From Dendrocalamus latiflorus (lineage: Eukaryota; Streptophyta; Magnoliopsida; Poales; Poaceae), in contig CM029670.1 in NCBI GenBank assembly GCA_017311315.1, forward strand, positions 23,711,449 to 23,775,448: DNA of 64,000 nt, read 5' to 3'. The translations under genes and the position numbers were made by a program. A model generated the notes under the pieces. The model ran no database searches. It saw only the letters and a program-made list of their open reading frames with translations, and had not been told where the DNA came from. Below are positions 44,401-56,204 of the stretch, in pieces (position 1 is the stretch's first letter; each line of letters begins with the position of its first letter).

Positions 44401-45201
44401 TCCCCCTACCCGTCTCCAGCTCATGCTCCTCTTAACTCCCCCCTCCTTTTCCTTTGGCCACCGCCGCCCCGCTCGGCCCCTGCCTCCGGCCGCCGCGAGT
44501 CCTTGCTGGAACACCTTTGCTTTGCCTCGGCTTGTGGCGTCGTGTTCCATAGCTCGCTTGCCGCCGAGGAGTCCTATTTTACCTATCACCACCACCCTCT
44601 AGCCTGGCCTCTCCTTGTCGACGTGCTCGCCCTAGCCGGTGCACCATCTCTGCTTTCTCTCTGTTTCAACCGAATGCAACTCCTCATCTATATAATTGCA
44701 TATTATGTATTGGCTCACGGAGCACGGTGGTTTGTGATCACCCTCGCTTACTCAATTAATCTAGAATCAGGAGTGCAACATACCTAGTCGTGATGGTAAA
44801 GAAGATGAACTGGCCAAGAACTAGGTCACAAACCCAGTTGGCTATCTGTAGGTACGTCATGAGAATTCTACGTGTGTGTTTCATTTCGCTATTATTTTAT
44901 TGATTTTGATTTGATCGACTCCTAAGTAAATCTACTATTGTATTTACGTTTTCACATGACATATACTTTGGTGTTTTAAGTAATGTACAAAGAATTTTTT
45001 ATTGTTAAATCCAAATCCGAAAATGAGAGAGTGGAGAGAGAGAGGGGAGAGGTCGTCCTCTCCCGACCGTGGCCGCACAAGAAACAAGGCATAAGGGATG
45101 ACACATTTTGTTGTTGGAGAGCAATCGTCGTTTCATCGCACGCTTGTTGGAGCGAGCCCAGATTCGGTGCGGAGCAAAGGAAATGATCCAACTACAGCTT
45201 C
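44401..45201. other. Unclassified sequence
   Basis: GC-rich to 44660, then AT-rich. The stretch GAACTAGGTCACAAACCC near 44820 resembles AATACTAGGCCGCATACCC near 63855, suggesting a shared repeat family. No gene supported. Confidence 0.3.
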
Positions 45202-45543
45202 ATGCCACTGGCCGACCGGATCCGGGATCTTGGTGTCACGTTCCCGCGCGTCAACCTCGGCGGGCTTGTGGCGCCAGTGCGGGAGGTGCGGAAGGTGCTG
45301 CGGGTCACGCAAATGGAGGCGGCGCGCACGCGGCTACAGGCATCCGGTGCCGGTGTCATGCTGTACGCCGCGTTCATATGGCTCTGCTGTGACATCGTCA
45401 GGCCAGACGCTGGCCCCTCCGTCGCGCACACGCTTGACGAGTCCGGATCCACGCGTCATCATTGCTCGGCAAGACCGTCATCCTCAGGCCTGAGATGGTA
45501 CGATCCTCCCATCCCCTTGTCTGCACCCCTCCGCTTCAAATAA
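45202..45543 (+). pseudogene. GC-rich gene-like fragment, unidentified
   Basis: A 113-codon frame beginning MPLADRIRDLGVTFPRV has plant-gene-like GC content (about 45190-45440), sharply different from its AT-rich surroundings. It contains VREVRKVLRVTQ and a hydrophobic ASGAGVMLYAAFIWLC segment that faintly recalls the central part of BAHD acyltransferases, but no HXXXD or DFGWG motif is present. The frame loses gene-like character after about 45440. No promoter or splice sites are evident. It is probably a captured or decayed gene piece; function is not assigned. Confidence 0.25.
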
Positions 45544-46062
45544 TCAAATCCATCAGCTTAATGTTGCTTGATCCATCTCTTTCTGTACTTTGGTCTAGTT
45601 TTGCTTTGCAGTTAGGATGTCTTAGGAGAAAGACACGTCGGTTTCTCTTTTCTGCTCTCTTTCTGTAAATTTTTGTAACACCCCGGCCTCTTCCTAAGCC
45701 CAAAGTGCTACCGCCTACTCTATACTGTTACTAATTTCAACTTTTGCTGTTGATATAGTGAAACAATTCTTTTATTTAAATATCAACCAAACGACAAAAG
45801 TCGATACGCTTGACATTAAGCGCAGCAGAGGTATAAATTTGCTAATTACCAAAAAAGTACTCAGACCATCCAAGGCTAAATATGTCAACTGTAGATAATA
45901 TGTGAATTACTGTTGTACGTGAAACAACTATGCTACTCCTGCCCGTGCATGTCGCCTTCCACAGATTCCTAAAAAACAACGATAAAGTAAGGGTGAGTCC
46001 GAAGACTCAGCAAGTACATGATAAAACAGTGACATCACTTTAGCACTCAATCGATGTCTTGA

Positions 46063-46215
46063 ACCGTAAGCTGTAAATCAACTCTATAAATGTAAACTGT
46101 AAATCAATCCGTAACTGTAAACTGTTAATCTAATCTGTGACTGTAAACTGTAAATCCAATCTGTAACCGTAAACTGTAAACCCAATCTGTAACTGGAAAC
46201 TGTAAATCAATTCTA
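46063..46215. repeat. 26-bp tandem repeat, about 5-6 copies
   Basis: GTAAACTGTAAATC-type units recur at 46092, 46117, 46143, 46169 and 46195, spacing 25-26 bp. Confidence 0.9.
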
Positions 46216-46317
46216 TGTCGTTGGTACAGTAATCACCAAATCACATTTATGAGCTATAACCCAGAATCTCTGGGGTTTCCTTCCCGTCATCTGTTCATTT
46301 TCTGCAAATGCAATGCG

Positions 46318-46590
46318 ATGCAATGCACCTCTGTATGCAGCTTATACCAGTATAGTGGGGTTGCTTCACTCGTCGATGAAATCCCTCTACCTCCATCCCT
46401 GGCGGCGCCTACCGAAGTAGGTCTCGATTTTCCCACCGTCGTAGGAGGCCTACCGTCGTAGGTCTACGAATGCAATGCATAATGCTCCTCTGTATGCCGC
46501 TTATACCGGTATAGTGGAGTTGCATCACCCGTCGGTGAAGCCCCTCTGCCTCCATCCCTGGATTTGCCTACCGAAATAGGTCCCGATACT
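46318..46590. repeat. Two-copy direct repeat, ~159-bp spacing
   Basis: CTCTGTATGCAGCTTATACC at 46330 and CTCTGTATGCCGCTTATACC at 46489 start related blocks that share TATAGTGG, CCTCCATCCCTGG and CCTACCGAA. Short CCTAC...GTAGG palindromes occur within. Confidence 0.8.
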
Positions 46591-46699
46591 AGTAATCTCT
46601 CTCACCGGACACCTTTCCGATGCCCCGGTACCCAAACGATCATAATTTAATGATCATCATCTATAATCACACAATAATTCTTATTTACACGTCTACCAC

Positions 46700-46870
46700 T
46701 TTTCCTTCATTTTTTATCCTCTTTTCTTTTCTTTTCTTTTTTTTCTTCTTCCTTTTTTCTTTTCTTTCTTTTCCCTTTTCCTTCCTCCCCTACTTTTCTT
46801 TTCCTTTTCTTTTCCTTTTCCTTTTTCTTTTCTAACCACCGACGCCCTCATTTCTTTCTTCCCTCTCTCT
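46700..46870. repeat. Pyrimidine-rich low-complexity tract
   Basis: Near-continuous TTTTC and CTTTT runs on the plus strand. Frames here are compositional. Confidence 0.9.
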
Positions 46871-47240
46871 CTCTCCTGGCTATCTCTCCGACCCAATTGA
46901 GCCCAGCGCCATGCCTCCGGCTCTCCGGCGCCGCGCTGCCTCGGCCCCTCCCAGCCCTAGCGTCTCCAAAGCTGGCTCCTCTGTGCTCTGCCTCCCTTCC
47001 CCTACTCGCTTCTTCCCTCGCGTCGTCGGTCCCGCTGTGCTGTGCCACCTTGGCGCCGCCAGCCATGGCTGTCCTAGCCTTGCCGCCCGTCTCACTGGGT
47101 TTGCTGCTACCAGATCCGTGGCCTACGGCCTGGATCTGGTGCCTCCTCCCTTGGATGCGTCCTGGTTTTGCGGTTGACTTGTTTGCTACTTTGATTTGGT
47201 TCGATTTGGTTCGCTCATGATGTGATAGGCATGGAGGTGA

Positions 47241-48155
47241 GCTGCCTTGGCTAGCCACGGCCGAGCTAGAAGTTGCCCGCACGCCAGGGGAGTGCACGGT
47301 GGCAGTTGGGTGCGTGGCTACGCCGATGGTAGTGCGCCACCGTCGGTCCTCGTCTACGGTAAACCTCCTCGGTACCATTTACTCCCTGTACTCTCTTCCT
47401 CTCCCTCCGGTTGGTGCTCTCTGTGTTGGTCCCCTGGTGCCCTGGTGGTGCTCGATGATAGACTACCGGTGGCTTATTGTCCATAGCTATGTAAGGTTTA
47501 CTATTGAGAAACTGATGCAATTGCTATGAGTAATTGGTGGGCTACCTTTGCCAGTCGATGGTCAAGTTGCTTTGGAAAGGAATTGGGAGCTAATTGCGGC
47601 TGTCGCTTTCTCGGTTGTTTGGGGATCGCCTGGTGGTGACCTCCTAGGGTTGACGGTCTCGTGGCCTGTGGTCAGGCCTCTTGCCATCGCTGTTGCCTTG
47701 CTCCTGGTCGGTTTGCCTTGCTTCCGTCTTAGGGTCTGGCTTTTGCTATGTGGCTATGGTTTCTCTGTTGGGCTTGGAACGAATGGAGAAGGAAGAACTG
47801 AGTGTTGTGTTGGCTATTGCCGTGCTCATACTTCCTTCTCCTTTATCCCTTCTTTGGTTGGCTTGTGGTCGTGCCTTCTCGGAGGCGTGCGTTGTTTTCT
47901 AGAGTGCTATGCTGGCTTCACTGTTCTATATGGGTTGCTGGCTGATATTGTGTTGGTAACCAAATGAGACTTTGCCTCTTTTACTTGGCTAGTTTTGGCC
48001 TAGATTCACACCTTGCTACGCCGTCCTTTTACTGTAGCTATGGACTGTATTTGGATATTTGGGGGGGGGGGGCAGTGGGCTGGTTTCCAAGGTCCTTGGA
48101 ATATTTCAGGTTTGTTTATACCGAGTGATGACACTATGATTGTGAGAGGTGCCGA
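47241..48155. other. Unclassified sequence before element A right copy
   Basis: Moderate GC with a 139-codon plus frame at 47548-47967 that is hydrophobic but has no known domain or homologous neighbour. A run of about 12 G lies at 48060-48072. Not supported as a gene. Confidence 0.35.
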
Positions 48156-48234
48156 TTGGCCCCCGAACGGTCAGGTATCTCCGTGAACGGACTACCTTGC
48201 CCGAAATTAACCCGCGGAGGCGTGCCCCCACGCG

Positions 48235-48745
48235 CCGTATTTATACTTCGTAGAGTGCGTGGGATCAACATCCACGTCTTATTTATACTCCAGAGAGTAC
48301 GCATAGGGACAACATCCATGCGTGCGCGGGATCCGCGTCTTGTTTATACTCCGTAGAGTGCGCAGGGACGACATCCGCGTCTTATTTATACTCCGTAGAG
48401 TGCGTGGGATCAACATCCACGTCTTATTTATACTACGGAGAGTACACATAGGGACAACATCCATGCGTGCGTAGGATACGCGTCTTGTTTATACTCCGTA
48501 GAGTGCGCAGGGACAACATCTGCGTCTTATTTATACTCCGTAGAGTGCGTGCGGAGGCGGACCTCGACGCTACGTCTTATTTATACTCTGTAGAGTGCGT
48601 GCGGAGGCGGACCTCGACACTACGTCTTATTTATACTCTGTAGAGTGCGTGTGGAGGCGGACCTCAACGCTACATCTTATTTATACTCCGTAGAATGCGC
48701 GTGGAGACGGACCCCTGCTGCGTCTTATTTATACTCCGTAGACTT
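48235..48745. repeat. Short array of element A repeats (right copy)
   Basis: About ten units containing TTATTTATACTCCGTAGAGTG, 20 bases or less conserved per unit, with irregular spacing near 50-55 bp. Some units carry GCGGAGGCGGACCTCGACGC as in 9660-10190, others GGGACAACATCC. Confidence 0.88.
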
Positions 48746-51132
48746 GCGACAACAAAACGCTTCAGAATGCAGTACCGAAAAAGCATTTGATACTACGGTA
48801 GCCCAGAGTAGGCCAAACCGGAGAAGCAAACACGGCCAAATCAAATGCTCTTAGAATGGAACTGTAGCCGCAATAAATGATATGATGAACAATCATTTCT
48901 TTAAGGCCATGCACGCAAGAATACAGGGGCTAATAGTAAAGCCTCACACGTAATCACATGCAATGCGTACCGGGCGGGGTGGTGGCGACGCGGAGTATAC
49001 TCCGCAGGGGTGGAGACCCTGGCTGCGCGGAGGTATCGAAGCGAAATCCCGCATTGCAGAATCTAGCACGCGAAGCCAGTGACGAAGGTCGATGTCACGG
49101 AGTTCAGAGCGGAGTCCGCCACGCGAAGCCACTGGCGAAGTTTGACGTCACGGTGCATACGCCGTGCCCCTGCATGAGTCATGCATACGGCGCTTGCGCC
49201 TGAACGCATGCACGTGACGAATGTGCACACGTTGTGCTAGCAGTGCATGCATGTGTGGACACGCGCATGCAGCTTGCTAACACTGCATGCAAATACACGT
49301 GCATGAAGCGGAGGGATCGCATGGACGGAGACGAGGTCGCAGAGGCCGGTGAAGTCGTCGTGGGGCCGAGCGGAGTCGCCGAGCGAAGGCCGACGAAGTC
49401 GTCGCGGAGCCGAGCGGAGTCGCTGAGAACGTGTGAAGGCCTAGGCCCGGAGCACAATGCATGCATGGAGGTCGATGAAGTCTTGCCGAGGACGTGCGAA
49501 GGCTCGGAGCGCTGCACAGAGGCCGGCGGAGTCCCTCCAGACGTGCGGAGGCCCGGAGAAGGCCTCGCCGAACAGGGCGTGGTGGTAGCTGTGCCCGCTC
49601 GCGGCCACCACGTCGATGTGGGGTAGGTTGAGCTTGTGAATGAAGATGAGCCTGGCTGTCCTTGCGCGGTCATTTGGGCGGAGGCACAGCCGGGACCGCG
49701 GCGCCACGAGCGGTAGCGGAAGTAAGCACCGACGAGGACGAGGGCGGCGTCTAGCTGAGGCCCTGGTGGAGCAGCGCTTGGAAGTCCTGGACGCCCTTGC
49801 CGTTGGGAATGGTCGATGATGAGCTCACCGTGGACGCGTAGGCCGACGATTACCTCGGAGAAGCAGTGCACCTGGTGCGACGTACGCGAAGACTTGCGAC
49901 ACAGAGACCATGTAGAACGGAGACATCCCATGACACATGCACATGCACGTGCATGGGCCATGTAGGTGATGCCATGTGAAGGCTTATCTGTGCTCCAATG
50001 CTCTCATGCGTGCAAGAATCTCAACACAGGGCAGCTCCCATTCAAAGCTGCCTTGAGCTAGCCGTATCGTGCCGAAGTTTGATGAGCGGAGGTGGAACAG
50101 CGCGGAGACGAGCGGAGGCGGGCGGTCAGGCGGATCCAGCGGTGGGGCGGGGGGCTCGAGCCCCCCTACCGCTACCGGACCCCTGGAGCCCCCCCATAAA
50201 TTTTTAGCATGGATGTATAATGCAGCAGGGGCTGAGGTCGAGCTGAAGGTACTTCAACCCCTCCAAAAATTTTTCCTGGATCCGCCACTGGTCACCACCA
50301 TAAACACGTGCACCTTCAAATTTGACACTTCATGTATTATCGACACATGAGCTCCAAGGCAATATTTTAATAAGATATTCGTAGTAAATTCTAAAGCAAT
50401 ATGTATTTGAGCGGAGACGGAGCCGCGCGGACACCGAGCGGGGTACACACTGCACACTACTAAACTCCCCGTATGCTCCTTTCCCCGGGTTGACACGCAT
50501 GCATGCATGGCTAACCCACGCTCAGGCTATGTGCATGCATGCGACGTGGACTAGTTATTGATCCACCGCATGCGCGCGGTGGGAATTTATACCGAGTGCA
50601 TGCATGTATGCCAATGGATAGTTCGGCGGGGACTACAGACATCACGATGAAGGCTCCGCGTAACTCAGCGAAGACTCCTCTTCGGCCTCAGCAGAGACCA
50701 CCCCGGCCGTAGCGAAGACAGAAAGAAAGATAACCCAGAGGAAGAAATTAATCTACTCATACTGATTAATCTCGATCAACTTCGTGCACTGGATCTTGCT
50801 ACACCTAAGGATCCATGCATCCATTTACCACAATTCTACCCCTACGCTCATGCATGTATAATATGAGGGCACATATCATAAGGATATTATCATGCACTGT
50901 ACATATCCCGAAGCGAGCAGGGTAGCGTCAGGATGAACTTATCTGCGGCGCAGGATGAGCAGCTTCTCGTCTATCGGTAGGATAAGTCACTACTCCTCCC
51001 CCGCCTACTCAATTAGATCTGCTAGATCTGGATCTGGAAAAGAAATGAGAGCTCCGCGGAGGCAGGGGACGCTGGTAAGATAAATCACTCAGGATAAATC
51101 ACTCAAGAACTCTTGCGCAGCTTCTCGATCGG
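48746..51132 (-). other. Interior of element A right copy, no gene
   Basis: GC-rich with CGGAG and CGAAG motifs and many TGCATGCA palindromes (49200-49300, 50490-50620). The 260-codon minus frame at 49179-49961 shows no retroelement domain. A small MITE-like insertion lies at 50127-50290. Confidence 0.5.
50127..50290. mobile_element. Small MITE-like insertion (~164 bp)
   Basis: The right end inverted reads CAGTGGCGGATCCAGG, a terminus seen on many grass DNA elements. The left end reads CAGGCGGATCCAGCGG. GGGGGGCTCGAGCCCCCC forms a palindrome near the left. A clear TSD is not visible. Confidence 0.4.
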
Positions 51133-51150
51133 TCCCCACGGACGACGCCA
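51133..51150 (-). promoter_or_regulatory. Primer binding site of element A (right copy)
   Basis: The minus strand reads GATGGCGTCGTCCGTGGGGA, the same site as at 13562-13578 with one change in the GGCGCC core. Confidence 0.65.
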
Positions 51151-51152
51151 TC

Positions 51153-51437
51153 TGTTGTGGCTACAGGCCAAACAGTAAAGAAGGGGACTTGTAGAAGAGG
51201 AAGGGGAGAGTTAGATCTATGGGAGAGTTGGTAAGAATGAGAGGATCCCCCTCCTCCTGCCCCTCCTGGGGGTTTATCTACATGAGTGGGGTAGAATGAG
51301 AAATCCCCATTCTATTTACAAAGGATGAGGGTACATTGGTATATTTATATGAGTATATTCCTCTACACTATCGGGCCTATTACATATTAGGCCAGTTGCA
51401 AGGCCCAGTTACGGGGGGTTGGGCCACCCCCACAACA
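51153..51437 (-). mobile_element. 5' LTR of element A (right copy), 285 bp
   Basis: TGTTGTGGCTACAGG...CCCCACAACA. It aligns with 13581-13877 throughout, with small deletions after the CCCCATTCT segment. The TATA position is mutated. Confidence 0.8.
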
Positions 51438-53000
51438 AACACATTTATAAATTTTTCTCTAGAGTTATCTGGAGTTGATTTGAGCCGTTATAACTTGGAC
51501 CCGCTAGATAGATAGTTGGCTAGATCTTTCAAGTTAGCGTGGGAGTTTTCTCATAGTGTCTAATTATTATAGATATAGATGGTTAGCAGAGACAAACGAT
51601 GTAGGGAAAAGCTCGTGTCTTGCATTACAAGATGGTTGGCGGAGACGAACGACGTAGGGAAAAGCTTGTGTCTTGCATTACAGGATTTTTTGTTTCGCAG
51701 TACATATTGGATTTCAGTGGTAAATTTTTGTGGCACATTAATGGTGCAAGTGAAAAGTCTTGTGTGAAATTTTCGGGTCATTCAGACAATAAAGGCTTGC
51801 TTGTATGGTTGGCGGAGACGAACATCGTAGGGTGCGTGTCCTACATTCCATGATTTTTGTTACGCAGTACATATTGAATTTCTGTGGCATGTTAGCGGTG
51901 CAAGTCAATATTTTTTATCAAATTTTCAGGTCATTCGGATAACAAATGCTCATTTGTATGGTTGGCAAAGATGAACGGCATAGGAAAAGCACATGTCCTA
52001 CCTTCTCTCCATGTGCCCAGTGATGCTCGCTGCGAGGCTGCCACTGTCAATTGGAGGAGGCTAGGAGCGAGAAGAAAAATGATGGATAATAAAGAGAAGA
52101 AAAAAATCTCAATGCTAATTAGGCAAAGTTATATATTTTTCCTTGGAGTTATTTGGAGTTGATCTGAGCCATTATGACTTGGACCCTATTTTTCCTTAGA
52201 GTTATCTAGAGTCCATCTGAGCCGTTTATAACATGTAATTAGGCATGGTTATATATTTTGTTTTCCTAGAGTTATTTAGTCAATCTGAGCCATTATAACT
52301 TGGACCTGCTAGATACATAGATGGTTAAATCTTTCTGGTTAACATGAGAGTTTCCTCATAGAGCCTAATTAGGCATGGTCACATATTTTTCCTTAGAGTT
52401 ATCTGGAGTCAATCTGAGCTATTATAACTTGGACATGCCACATAGATAGATGGCTAGATCTATCCGATTAACGTGGGTGTTTCCTCAGAGTGCCTAATTA
52501 TTATATATATAGAGCCATTATAACTTGGATCCGCTAGATAGATAGATAATTAGATCTTTCTAGTTAATGTGGGAGTTTTCTCAGAGTGCCTAATTAGGCA
52601 CAATTATATATTTTTTTCCTTAGAGTTATATAGAGTCGATCTTAGCCATTATAATTTGGACCCGCTAGATAGATAGATGGTCAGATCTTTTTGGTTAACG
52701 TGGGAGTTTTCTCATAGTGCATTATTGTTATAGATATAGATGGTTGGCGAAGATGAACAACATAGGGAAAAGTGCATGTCCTGTATTCCATGATTTTTGT
52801 TATGTAATACATATTGAATCCCAGCAGTGAATTTCTATGCATGTTAGTGGTGCAAGTGAAAGTCTTGTGTGAAAATTTTAAATCATTCAGACAACAAATG
52901 CTCACTTGTATGGTTGGCGGAGATGAACGTCGTAGGGAAAAGTGCGTGTCCGAAATTCCATGATTATTGTTGCACAGTACATATTGAATTCTAGCAGTGA
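51438..53000. repeat. Uncharacterised repeat block, ~130-bp period (left part)
   Basis: Recurring CATTATAACTTGG at 52291, 52420, 52516 and 52647 gives spacings of about 130 bp, with one shorter at 96. Units include CTAGATAGATAGATGG, GTTAACGTGGGAG and TTAGAGTTATCTGGAGT. A second motif set, GGTTGGCGGAGACGAAC then GTAGGGAAAAGC, recurs about four times. The block continues at 62899, interrupted by the Sirevirus. No coding frame of note. Confidence 0.75.
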
Positions 53001-53005
53001 ATTTC

Positions 53006-53202
53006 TAAGAGACCATGTGGATATGACCTCATGTTTGTGATGAGTAATTGACGAGTGTTCTGTTAAGATTGAGTTTTAGTTTGTGTGGTTCATGCCAAGA
53101 CGGCACTTGGCGCAGTCGGGTTTGGTGGATACTTTTTGGGGGCAAGTTTTTTAAAAGGCACCATTGACCCCCCCCCCCTCTGTTGCCGATTTTGATCCAT
53201 CA
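53006..53202 (+). mobile_element. 5' LTR of the Sirevirus, internally deleted (197 bp)
   Basis: It matches the first ~121 bp and last ~75 bp of the 3' LTR. The join lies near 53126 (TTTGGT/GGATA). The missing part corresponds to 61213-62820, including the TATA box and the palindrome cluster. The second LTR base is A instead of G. Confidence 0.9.
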
Positions 53203-53204
53203 AT

Positions 53205-53216
53205 TGGTATCAGAGC
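53205..53216 (+). promoter_or_regulatory. Primer binding site of the Sirevirus
   Basis: TGGTATCAGAGC, exact initiator-Met tRNA complement, two bases after the LTR. Confidence 0.95.
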
Positions 53217-53259
53217 CGGTTAGCTCTTTCTCATAAATCTTAACTGGTCTCTAAGAGCC

Positions 53260-56093
53260 AAGGCGACAGACAAGTACGCCACCAAGCCCCCGATTTTCGA
53301 TGGGATCGATTATCCCTTCTAGAAGAGTCGGATGGAGACCTACATCCAGGCTCAGGGCTACGCCAACTGGCGAAAGGTCAAGACCCGGTATGTTGTTCCT
53401 GCCGATGAGAACATCAATGCCGGAAACATGGCTGATGTTGAGGCAAATGCGAAGGCAAGGAACATCATAATTCAGGGTCTGAGCAGAAGCGAGTTTGATC
53501 GCATCTCTCATCTCACGTCATCCTTCGACATCTGGGTGACCCTTGATGCATACCATGAGGGCACCACCCAGATCAGGACGGCTCGACAGGACCAGTTCAG
53601 GCGAGATTACAACAAATTTGAAATGCTCGCGGTGAGTCCTTGGATGAGTGTTTTTTGAGATTTCGCAAGATTCTAAGCAACCTCCGAGCGGTCGGTCTCA
53701 CATACCCCGACTCAGACAATGCTCGCCAGATGCTTTCTGCTCTTGATTTGCGTGTTTGGGAAATGAAGGTGACCACAGTTAAAGACACGACCGATCTCTC
53801 GACCCGGACTCTTGATGTGTTGTACTCACGCCTCAAGACTCACGAGATTGACATAGTCTCTCGTAGGTCGAAGTCACAGTCGATGGCCTTAGTCACCGAT
53901 CCCAGCTCTGCTTCTGGATCTTCTGACTTCACTTCTGAATTTTCTCTTGCTGCTCTGTGTGAAATTTCCGATGATCAACTAGGGCAGCTTCCAGAAAACC
54001 AACTCGCTCTCTTAGCCAGAATGTTTTCCCACGCGTACAAGAGAGTGAGGGATCGGAAGAGGAGTGGCCCGATTATTTGCTTCAAGTGTGGTGGCCCAAC
54101 CATATTCGGGAAAATTGCCCCAAGCTGGAGATGGGCAAAAACAACTACGGCAGCGTGAACAAAAATGACTACATCGATAAGAACCACAACAAGAAGCCCC
54201 CAGCTCACGCTCAAGGCAAGAAGAAGTTTCGCAACCTTGGCAAACCCAACAAGCTCTTCCACTGCGTCCTCACCGCCTTCGACGACCTCGACCTCAGCGA
54301 GGTGGAGAGATGGAGTGACGACGATGGGATGGGTGATCGAGAACCCAAGGATGGCGACGACTTCTCCGGCATGTGCTTCATGGCCCTTGAGGGCGAGATC
54401 AGCGACAGCGAGCTCTATTCCGACTCCGATGAGGTATACCCTTCTTACGACCAGCTTAATGATGCTTTTCTTAAGCTAGGTAAATTTCATGCTAGATCTA
54501 GAGCTAGGTGTAGCGAGTTGGAGAAGGAAATAGATAGATTGTCACGGGAGCATACTTCACTTATATTTGCTCCCTCCCGTGACGAATGTGATACATGCTC
54601 TGCCTTGCTTGGTGACATGAAGAAATTAAGGACCTCTCATGATAGTCTGTCTTCTGAGTTTGACATGATTAAGGTGGAGAATGTTAGTCTTTTAGCTGAA
54701 CTAGAGATGAGTAGGACTGTTGCTCTTTCATCTACTGTTGTTGAGACTACATCTTGCACCTCATGTGAGGATAAGGACAATGCATTTAGAAGTCTTTATA
54801 CCATGCTCCTTGATCTGCCTGAGTCTTGTGAAAGCTACATTAACTTGAAATTGAATCTAAAAAGGGCAGATCATAAAATTGCTGAGTTACAAGCTTTTCT
54901 GCTAGAACCCGTTGCCTCATGTGTAAACTGTCCCAAGCTGACTGCTGAGCTTGAATCTGTGTCTAAACAGTTTCAAGAGTTGATTGATCACAACAACAAG
55001 TTATCTCGATATGCTTCTAAGGACCCTGTTAGCTCACCATGCAAAATTTGTGATAAACTAAAATCTGACTTGATTGCATTGGAAGTAAAATGTGTGAAGC
55101 TAACTAAGGATCTACTAGAGAAGCCACAATCTTGTTGTGATGTGATTGCTGGTGTGGGGGAGAAGCCCAAAGGAGTAGAGACGTTTAGGCACGATGACCA
55201 AACAGCTAGAGGTAGGATTGTCCCTCCTAGTTCTTGCGAAGACCTCAATGTTGAGGCGGCTGTGCATGCACATGCCATTCTTTCTTCTGCTATTGGTTCT
55301 TCCTCTTCTCCTGCTGCTGTCTCTTCTTCCCCCTGCTCTTCTTGCACCTCTCTCTTTTCGGGAGTGTCAGTATCTTATTAACACTTTCGAGAGATTTGTA
55401 GGAGGCAAGAAAAAGCTAAATCTTATTCTAGACTAGTCCAAGATTTGCAAATTCAATCAAGGTCTAGGATATGATTTTCTTGAGGATGTGAGAAAGCATC
55501 CACGTGCTGTTCATAGACCCATAGCCGCAGGTGTGATCGAGGTCAAGCCCAGAACTAAGAAAGTTCAATTCAAGTCAGCGGGCTTTGTCCAAGGGATTTC
55601 TAATAGCAAGGTGATTCCACCTGTTGCTTCGGCCTCTCAGAAGGCGAAGCCTCATCGTGCTACTTCTACCTTTTAGAAGGTGAAGTATCATTGCACCTTC
55701 TGTCAGAAGGATGGACACTTGGTCGAGCGATGCTTCAGGTGTGCCAAGATCATGTAGAGAGACCGTGTTGCAGCTCTTAGGCGTATTCAGGGTCAGCCCC
55801 AGATCTTGAGTGCACCTAAGACCAACACGAGATTGAGAGTTGCTTCAGCTGATGGGTTTGGGCAGCATCGAGGACTTGGCTTTTCTGGTTTTACTGATTT
55901 TCGTCCTCGATATGCCTTTGGTCGTGACTTTTGCTGTTCTGAGGGTAGATCTCATTTCCCCCATCGAGATGGCTACCCGCGGCGTGATCAGCATATTGCT
56001 GGTACTTCGACTCGCTCTCCCATAGCAGTCGGACCCAGCAACAGCTTCAGGTCTGCACATAGACCTTGCTTCTTTGAGCGACAAAGAGCGTAG
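53260..56093 (+). pseudogene. Sirevirus gag, broken in several places
   Basis: Homology starts at 53260 where the Met codon reads AAG (ATDKYATKPPIFDG). A TAG replaces Trp at 53318. Frame changes lie near 53635 and within the first zinc knuckle near 54090 (CFKCGG, then NHIRENC). A Ser/Thr/Cys-pair-rich, coiled-coil-like middle follows to 55381, where the frame breaks again. The second knuckle CTFCQKDGHLVERC is at about 55690-55735. TAG codons also occur near 55435, 55674 and 55756. It would encode the particle protein if intact. Same architecture as the minus-strand gag at 15039-17452. Confidence 0.88.
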
Positions 56094-56204
56094 GGTAGAT
56101 AGAGGTCAGTCGTGTGTGGCTACTTCTTTTGCTCGATGTGTGACTCAGTATTGGGTTCCAAAATCTCTTTTGATTTATCCCAGTACTGAGCCTTCACTCT
56201 CTGT

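Larger units (their letters stand above)
45674..47240 (-). mobile_element. Chromovirus-like LTR fragment, minus strand
   Basis: In plus orientation it begins TGTAACACCCCGGCC. Read on the minus strand this is an LTR end GGCCGGGGTGTTACA, preceded by AAATAAAAGAATTG (a likely polyadenylation region near 45765) and by GTACTTGCTGAGTC near 46005, a motif order seen in the 3' part of such LTRs. A GC-rich block at 46880-47240 could be its leader. The LTR start is not found, so it is truncated to the right. It contains the 26-bp and 159-bp repeats. Confidence 0.45.
48156..51437 (-). mobile_element. Element A (right copy), truncated
   Basis: Same orientation as the left copy: LTR at the right (51153-51437), tRNA-Asp-like PBS, GC-rich interior with CGGAGGC motifs, and then array 3 type repeats at 48235-48745. 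The junction sequence GCTTC(A/C)GAATGCAG...GGCCAAATC (48765-48845) aligns with 10625-10715. It stops near 48156 without a 3' LTR and without the 58-bp and 96-bp arrays. It is about 3.3 kb against at least 13.9 kb for the left copy. No coding domain is present. Confidence 0.75.

Noticed and set aside
46714..46896. Lys/Arg/Glu-rich short minus ORF
   Set aside because: Translation of the CTTTT low-complexity tract.
47548..47967. 139-codon hydrophobic plus ORF
   Set aside because: No recognisable family, no exon signals and no conserved neighbour. Left as unclassified.
49179..49961. 260-codon minus ORF in element A right copy
   Set aside because: No domain. Not conserved as a frame in the left copy as far as can be seen by eye.
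53251..53511. 86-codon minus ORF
   Set aside because: Shadow of the Sirevirus gag on the opposite strand.
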